This document shows positions 42,180-46,186 of a stretch of DNA of 46,186 nt, piece by piece (within the stretch, counting starts at the first letter, position 1; every line of letters starts with the position of its first letter). The stretch lies in assembly GCA_902805535.1 (NCBI GenBank), contig CADCTN010000020.1, forward strand, positions 1 through 46,186. Direction: 5' to 3'. The notes under the pieces are model-generated. The model was given only the letters and a program-made list of their open reading frames with translations, was not told where the DNA came from and ran no database searches. The translations under genes and the position numbers were made by a program. The stretch is from an uncultured Blastococcus sp. Lineage in GTDB: Bacteria; Actinomycetota; Actinomycetes; Mycobacteriales; Geodermatophilaceae.

Positions 42180-42422
42180 CTAGTCGTGCTGGCTTGTTTC
42201 AGGGCACTCGCGGGCCTGGTGGAAATCGGTTCGCGCCTGACGCAACTGGGTGCGAAGTTTCTTCGCTGCCGACTTGTCGACGCCAACCCGGGTGTCGAAC
42301 TCCCAGTCGGCAACCGCTCCCAAGGCTTCATTTATGCAGTTGAGCATCACCATGACATCTTCCTCGTCGAGCTGGATAGCGAAGCTCGAGTCGTCTGCAT
42401 CGCATGCGTGTCGCCTTATCAA
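42180..42422 (-). CDS. Probable immunity-like protein of a polymorphic toxin, 80 aa
   Basis: The TTG start at 42420-42422 overlaps the TGA of the upstream toxin-like fragment. The core FAIQLDEEDVMVMLNCINEAL followed by WEFDTRVGVDKSAAKKLRTQL resembles a small protein family of the form LxxEELxxLNNALNEVxNG...FExRxGxxRxxxxxLL. I recall that family beside contact-toxin C-termini. The GC content is low for this genome. Overlap with the toxin fragment on the same strand supports an immunity role. This is inference; a free-standing function is possible. Confidence 0.6.
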   Translation of the reverse strand: MIRRHACDADDSSFAIQLDEEDVMVMLNCINEALGAVADWEFDTRVGVDKSAAKKLRTQLRQARTDFHQARECPETSQHD

Positions 42423-42613
42423 TCCATCTCCATAAAGTACTCATAGCCATCAGTGGGCTTGTAGGCCGACCCGCCATCTGGGTCCCTTGGGTTGTGGACT
42501 ACGACCATACCGTCGTACCAATACGCAGTTTTCCCGGCTCCGAGTTTCCGCATCTCACCGCACCGAATAGCGTAGTCGATTTTAGCAACGAACGCGACAA
42601 CCCAGTCAACCGA
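42419..42613 (-). pseudogene. Polymorphic toxin C-terminal fragment (64 codons)
   Basis: The open frame after an in-frame TGA at 42614-42616 reads VDWVVAFVAKIDYAIRCGEM, then AYWYDGMVVVHNPRDPDGGS and ends YEYFMEMD. The closing pattern (x-WYD-x-V-x-V-x-NP-x-x-DGG-x-A-x-x-P-x-x-G-x-x-YF) is what I associate with C-terminal toxin domains of contact-dependent or WXG/RHS systems. No initiation codon, signal or delivery domain is attached, so it is a remnant or an orphan cassette. Its TGA overlaps the immunity-like TTG start. Confidence 0.5.
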
Positions 42614-43023
42614 TCACGATCAGGACAACGCGCTGGTCCCCGGTGGAGAGGAACTCGCGGCGGCCGGAATCGGGCACGTGTGCGCGCCTTCCCGACGTCG
42701 GCCGAAGCCTCCTTATCCGGCTGCCGGCAGCACCACCTCGCGGGGTCGCGTCTTCCACGGAGTCGGCCCGACGGCAGAGAAGCCGCCGCTCCTTCGACAC
42801 CCCGGCTTCGTGCAGGCCAACACCGACGCCCCGGCCGCGGCCATCGCGTCGCTGCCCACGAGGTCCGCGACACCGCCCACCTCGCCGGGACGGCGCACAG
42901 CATCCCCGACTCGATGGCCGCCGTCGGCGCCGTGGCTGGAACCCGACGTCAACGACCACCGCCGCGCCCTCGGCGCGTCCGGCGAGACCGCCGTCGTCGT
43001 CTCCCGATCGGCTTCCCAGCGCC
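42614..43023. other. Gene-poor stretch, right part of scar
   Basis: GC rises again here, but no frame on either strand gives a coherent protein; the open frames are Arg/Pro/Ala-rich shadows. It may be decayed coding sequence joined to the toxin fragment at about 42620-42650. The acyl-CoA dehydrogenase stop follows directly at 43024. Confidence 0.5.
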
Positions 43024-44280
43024 CTATCCGAGCGGGCTCCGGGGCAGCAGCCGGTCGCTGATGATCCGCTTCTGGATCTCGCTGGTGCCCTCGAAGATCG
43101 TCGTGAGCCGGGCGTCGCGCCAGTGCCGCTCGACCTGCCGTTCGGTGGTGTAGCCGTTGCCGCCGTGCAGCTGCATGGCCTGGTTGGTCACCCGCACCGA
43201 CATCTCGGTGGCCTCCAGCTTCACCATCGAGGCCTCCTTGGCGACCGGCAGGCCGAGGTCGAGCAGGTGGGCGACCTGCCGGTAGAAGGCACGCGACTGC
43301 TCGATCTGCGCCGCCATCTCGGCGACGGCGAACCGCAGCGCCTGGAAGTCGCCGATCGGGTGACCGAACTGCTCACGCTCCTGCAGGTAGAGGATCGAGT
43401 CCTCGAGCGCCGCGCGGGCCAGGCCGACGGCGCGGGCGGCGGTGTGCACCCGGGCGGTGTCGAGGAACTTCTGCGCCTCGGCGAAGCCGGCCTGCTCGGC
43501 GGCCTGGCCCTCGGCGTCGCTGTCCTCGCGCGCGGCCCGGGCCTGGTCGATGACGTTGTCCTTCGGGATCCGGACGCCCTTGAAGGTGAGATCCCAGGTC
43601 AGGAAGCCGTGGTAGCCGATCTTGTCGATCGGGGAGCCGGACAGCCCCTCGGGGAACCGGCCGCGCTCCTTCTCCAGCAGCAGGTTCAGCAGCCCGGCCG
43701 AGCGGCGTTCCCCCTCCTCCGGCTCCCGCTCCCGCACCAGGACCTGGATGAAGTCCGCGGCCTTCGCGTTGCCGCACCAGCGCTTGCGCCCGGTGACCAC
43801 CCACTCGTCGCCGTCGAGGACCGCGCGGGTGGAGACACCGGCCAGGTCACTGCCCGCGTCCGGCTCGGACAGCGCGATGGCGCCGATCCAGTCGCCGCGG
43901 GCGCTGCGGGCCAGCAGCTCGTGGCGGCGGGCGGCGTCGGGCACGGCGGTGCCCAGGCCCTGGGAACGGGCCAGGATGCTCGCCGTCGACATCCACGCCC
44001 GGGCCAGCTCCTCGCTGACCATGCAGTACTCGAAGACGCCGAGGCCCAGGCCGCCCTGCTCGGCGGGCACCGTGATGCCGAACCAGCCGAGGTCGGCCAG
44101 CCGGGCGAGCAGGGACGCCGGGATCTCGCCCTTGTGCGGGTCGAGCTCGTCGGCGACCGGCAGCACCTCGTCCATCGCGAACCGGCGGGCCTGCTCCTGC
44201 AGCTTCTCCCGCCCGGGCGTGTGCCACGGCGGCAGCAGCACCGGCGGCTCGGGCTGCCAGGTCTTGTCCCTCGACGTCAT
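43024..44280 (-). CDS. Acyl-CoA dehydrogenase
   Basis: 418 residues from ATG at 44278-44280. The FAD/acyl-CoA fold is shown by GLGLGVFEYCMVSEELARA, AIALSEPDAGSDLAGVSTRA, WVVTGRKRWCGNA and the C-terminal MQLHGGNGYTTERQVERHWRDARLTTIFEGTSEIQ, the signature 2 region. It oxidises an acyl-CoA to the enoyl-CoA and passes electrons to ETF. It follows the acetoacetyl-CoA synthetase gene after 157 bp; a role in ketone-body or branched/short-chain acid use is plausible. Confidence 0.93.
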   Translation of the reverse strand: MTSRDKTWQPEPPVLLPPWHTPGREKLQEQARRFAMDEVLPVADELDPHKGEIPASLLARLADLGWFGITVPAEQGGLGLGVFEYCMVSEELARAWMSTASILARSQGLGTAVPDAARRHELLARSARGDWIGAIALSEPDAGSDLAGVSTRAVLDGDEWVVTGRKRWCGNAKAADFIQVLVREREPEEGERRSAGLLNLLLEKERGRFPEGLSGSPIDKIGYHGFLTWDLTFKGVRIPKDNVIDQARAAREDSDAEGQAAEQAGFAEAQKFLDTARVHTAARAVGLARAALEDSILYLQEREQFGHPIGDFQALRFAVAEMAAQIEQSRAFYRQVAHLLDLGLPVAKEASMVKLEATEMSVRVTNQAMQLHGGNGYTTERQVERHWRDARLTTIFEGTSEIQKRIISDRLLPRSPLG

Positions 44281-44403
44281 CGTCGGTCGTCTCCACTCGT
44301 GCGGGCGGATGATCACGGACACCTCTGCGGCTGGTGCCCTCCGTCCGCCGTCGCCACCCGTGGGGTGACCGGCCTCACCCGCGGGCCGCTTGAGCCGGGC
44401 CGC

Positions 44404-44441
44404 CTGACGTGTGGCCGAGCCGTGGCGCGGCCGGACGTCAG
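44404..44441 (-). terminator. Hairpin at the end of the acetoacetyl-CoA synthetase gene
   Basis: CTGACGT (44404-44410) with ACGTCAG (44435-44441), then GGCCG/CGGCC inside, separated by a 2x2 internal loop, with a 10-nt loop. It overlaps the stop codon at 44438-44440. It could attenuate read-through into the acyl-CoA dehydrogenase gene. Confidence 0.5.
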
Positions 44442-46186
44442 CGGGTGCGGCTCCAGCCGCGCTGCTGCGCCAGGCGGACGTAGTGGTCGACCAGGGCGGC
44501 GTCGTCGACGGCGCCGGTGTTGACCGCGCGGGCCGGGTCGACCCCCTGAAACAGCCGCTTCAGCGGCACCTCCAGCCGCTTCCCGGTGCGGGTGTGCGGC
44601 ACTCCGGGGACGGCGATGATCTCGTCGGGCACGTGCCGCGGGGACGCCTGCTCCCGGATCGCCGCCTTCAGCTGGCCCCGCAGCTCCTCGGTCAGCTCCT
44701 CACCCGGCGCGAGCTGCACGAACAGCGGCATCCAGTAGCCGCCGTCGGGCTGCTCGACGCCCAGGACGACGGAGTCCAGGACGGCGGGAACGGACTCCAC
44801 CGCGGCATAGATGTCGGCGGTGCCCATCCGCACCCCGCCGCGGTTGAGCGTCGAGTCCGAGCGGCCGGTGATGACGCAGGTGCCGCGCTCGGTGATCTCC
44901 AGCCAGTCGCCGTGCCGCCAGACCCCGGGCCACGGCTCGAAGTACGCCTCCCGGTATCGCTGTCCGGACGGGTCGTTCCAGAAGTACAGCGGCATCGAGG
45001 GCATCGGCTCGGTGATGACCAGCTCGCCCAGCTCGCCGATCACCGGCTCGCCGTCCTCGTTCCAGGCGGCCGCCGCGACGGCGAGCATCGGCCGCTGCAG
45101 CTCGCCGACCGTGACCGGCAGCAGCGGCGTGCTGCCGATGAACCCGGTGGCGACGTCGGTGCCGCCGGACAGCGACCCGAGGAAGACGTCGGCCTTCACC
45201 GCGTCGTAGACCCAGCGGAACGTCGATGACGGCAGCGGGGAGCCCGTCACCCCGATCATCCGCACCGCCGACAGGTCGTGCCGCTCCCCCGGCCGCTCCC
45301 CGGCCTTCTCGCAGGCGCCGAGGTATCCCGGGCTCGTGCCGAAGTACGTGAGAGCGGTGCGGGCTGCCAGCCCGAACAGAGCGTCGACCGTCGGATACGT
45401 GGGCGCGCCGTCGTAGACCACGACCGTGGCACCGGTCAGCAGCGCGCACGTCGAGATGTTCCACATGATCCAGGCGGTCGAGGCGTACCAGAAGAACCGG
45501 TCGCCGGCGCGGATGTCCATGTGCAGGGACGACTGCTTGTGCTGCTCCAGCACCACGCCGCCGTGCCCGTGCACGATCCCCTTGGGCAGCCCCGTCGTTC
45601 CCGACGAGTAGACGATCCACAGCGGGTGGTCGAAGGCCAGGGACGCGAACTCCGGCTCCTGCTCCTCGCGCACCGCCTCGGCCCAGGCCAGCGTGTCCGG
45701 CGGCAGCTCCGCCGGGAACAGCCGCGGGACGGTGATCGTCGTCCGAACGCTGGGCATGGCCGCGCGCAGCTCGGCGACGACGTCCCGGCGGTCGTAGTCC
45801 TTGCCGTTGAAGCGGTAGCCGTCGACGGCGACCAGCACGGTGGGCTCGATCTGGGCGAAGCGGTCGAGGACGGCGCGGGTGCCGAAGTCCGGCGCGCAGG
45901 CCGACCACACCGCACCCACCGCGGCCGCGCCGAGGAAGGCGACCACCGCCTCCGGCACGTTGGGCAGGTAGCCGGCCACCCGGTCGCCGGGGCCGACGCC
46001 GAGCCCGCGCAGGGTGGCGGCGAACGCGCCCACCTGCCCTCGCAGCTCCTCCCAGGAGAGCTCGACCGGCTCGGTGTCCTCGGCCGTGGCGATGACCGCC
46101 GGGTGGTCCGGGGTGCTCTGCCGGAACACCTGCTCGGCGTAGTTCACGGTCGTGCCGGGGAACCACTCCGCGCCGGGCATCTCCCG
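44438..46186 (-). CDS. Acetoacetyl-CoA synthetase (5' end beyond window)
   Basis: 583 codons are present, with the frame open to the right edge; the family is about 650 residues, so roughly 70 N-terminal residues are missing. ANL-superfamily motifs: YSSGTTGLPKGIVHGHGG (P-loop), GSLSGGTDVATGF (the acetoacetyl-CoA ligase version of the A5 region), WRHGDWLEI, ITGRSDSTLNRGGVRMGTADIY and the catalytic lysine in RTGKRLEVPLKRL. The segment PGAEWFPGTTVNYAEQVF is also specific. It makes acetoacetyl-CoA from acetoacetate, ATP and CoA. Confidence 0.93.
   Translation of the reverse strand, partial: REMPGAEWFPGTTVNYAEQVFRQSTPDHPAVIATAEDTEPVELSWEELRGQVGAFAATLRGLGVGPGDRVAGYLPNVPEAVVAFLGAAAVGAVWSACAPDFGTRAVLDRFAQIEPTVLVAVDGYRFNGKDYDRRDVVAELRAAMPSVRTTITVPRLFPAELPPDTLAWAEAVREEQEPEFASLAFDHPLWIVYSSGTTGLPKGIVHGHGGVVLEQHKQSSLHMDIRAGDRFFWYASTAWIMWNISTCALLTGATVVVYDGAPTYPTVDALFGLAARTALTYFGTSPGYLGACEKAGERPGERHDLSAVRMIGVTGSPLPSSTFRWVYDAVKADVFLGSLSGGTDVATGFIGSTPLLPVTVGELQRPMLAVAAAAWNEDGEPVIGELGELVITEPMPSMPLYFWNDPSGQRYREAYFEPWPGVWRHGDWLEITERGTCVITGRSDSTLNRGGVRMGTADIYAAVESVPAVLDSVVLGVEQPDGGYWMPLFVQLAPGEELTEELRGQLKAAIREQASPRHVPDEIIAVPGVPHTRTGKRLEVPLKRLFQGVDPARAVNTGAVDDAALVDHYVRLAQQRGWSRTR

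Noticed and set aside
42640-43023. Overlapping open frames on both strands right of the toxin fragment
   Set aside because: None gives a coherent protein; compositions are Arg/Pro/Ala-rich.

Overview
The window is a 46 kb stretch of very GC-rich chromosome from an actinobacterium. High GC at third codon positions, many GTG starts, GTP-dependent PEP carboxykinase, actinobacterial HelD/HelR, acVLRF1, a PASTA-bearing class A PBP and MsiK-style sugar ABC operons without an ATPase all fit. A Geodermatophilaceae-like organism (Blastococcus, Geodermatophilus, Modestobacter) is my best guess, by inference from gene content only. No rRNA, tRNA or CRISPR array was seen.

Layout. 1-2.1 kb: 2-oxoacid dehydrogenase E1 alpha/beta genes (beta cut by the window edge), divergent from an Lrp/AsnC regulator. 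2.1-8.8 kb: housekeeping and envelope genes (lipoprotein TAP-like hydrolase, DUF3253 protein, beta-lactamase-fold serine hydrolase, DUF3817 membrane protein, PUA/ASCH-like protein, RipA-like NlpC/P60 hydrolase, tiny lipoprotein) and a 58-nt hairpin repeat. 8.8-13.7 kb: PYROXD2/CrtI-like oxidoreductase, YihY/BrkB membrane protein, bifunctional PBP. 13.8-17.8 kb: minus-strand operon MFS - acVLRF1 peptidyl-tRNA hydrolase - HelR-type RNAP-recycling helicase. 18-19.8 kb: pckG with tandem terminator hairpins. 20-26.5 kb: regulator/target pairs: ArsR-AHSA1, TetR divergent from an SRPBCC-DUF2867 fusion coupled to a nitronate-monooxygenase-like enzyme, DsbA/FrnE, and MerR divergent from an SDR. 26.5-31.6 kb: FKBP, MFS, GH13 alpha-glucosidase, MFS. 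31.6-41.1 kb: a MerR gene that has lost its C-terminal domain, then a sugar-catabolic divergon. On the minus strand, MDR dehydrogenase, TIM-barrel isomerase and GH63 glucosylglycerate-hydrolase-like enzyme are coupled by 4-bp overlaps. On the plus strand, solute-binding lipoprotein, two permeases and a ROK regulator are overlapping or nearly so. A Gfo/Idh/MocA oxidoreductase converges on the ROK gene. 41.1-43.0 kb: a lower-GC scar with an IS3-type transposase tail and a polymorphic-toxin C-terminus whose stop codon overlaps the TTG start of a probable immunity gene. 43.0-46.2 kb: acyl-CoA dehydrogenase and acetoacetyl-CoA synthetase (cut by the right edge).

The regulatory architecture is the most distinctive feature: a mirror-symmetric divergent promoter (about 22513-22567), a MerR-type promoter with a long spacer, an ArsR operator, a 10-bp inverted repeat heading the sugar divergon, and repeated TANNNT boxes 5-9 nt before start codons that suggest leaderless transcription. 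The ROK regulator has no ATG, GTG or TTG that would include its DNA-binding domain and probably starts at CTG by coupling to the permease gene.
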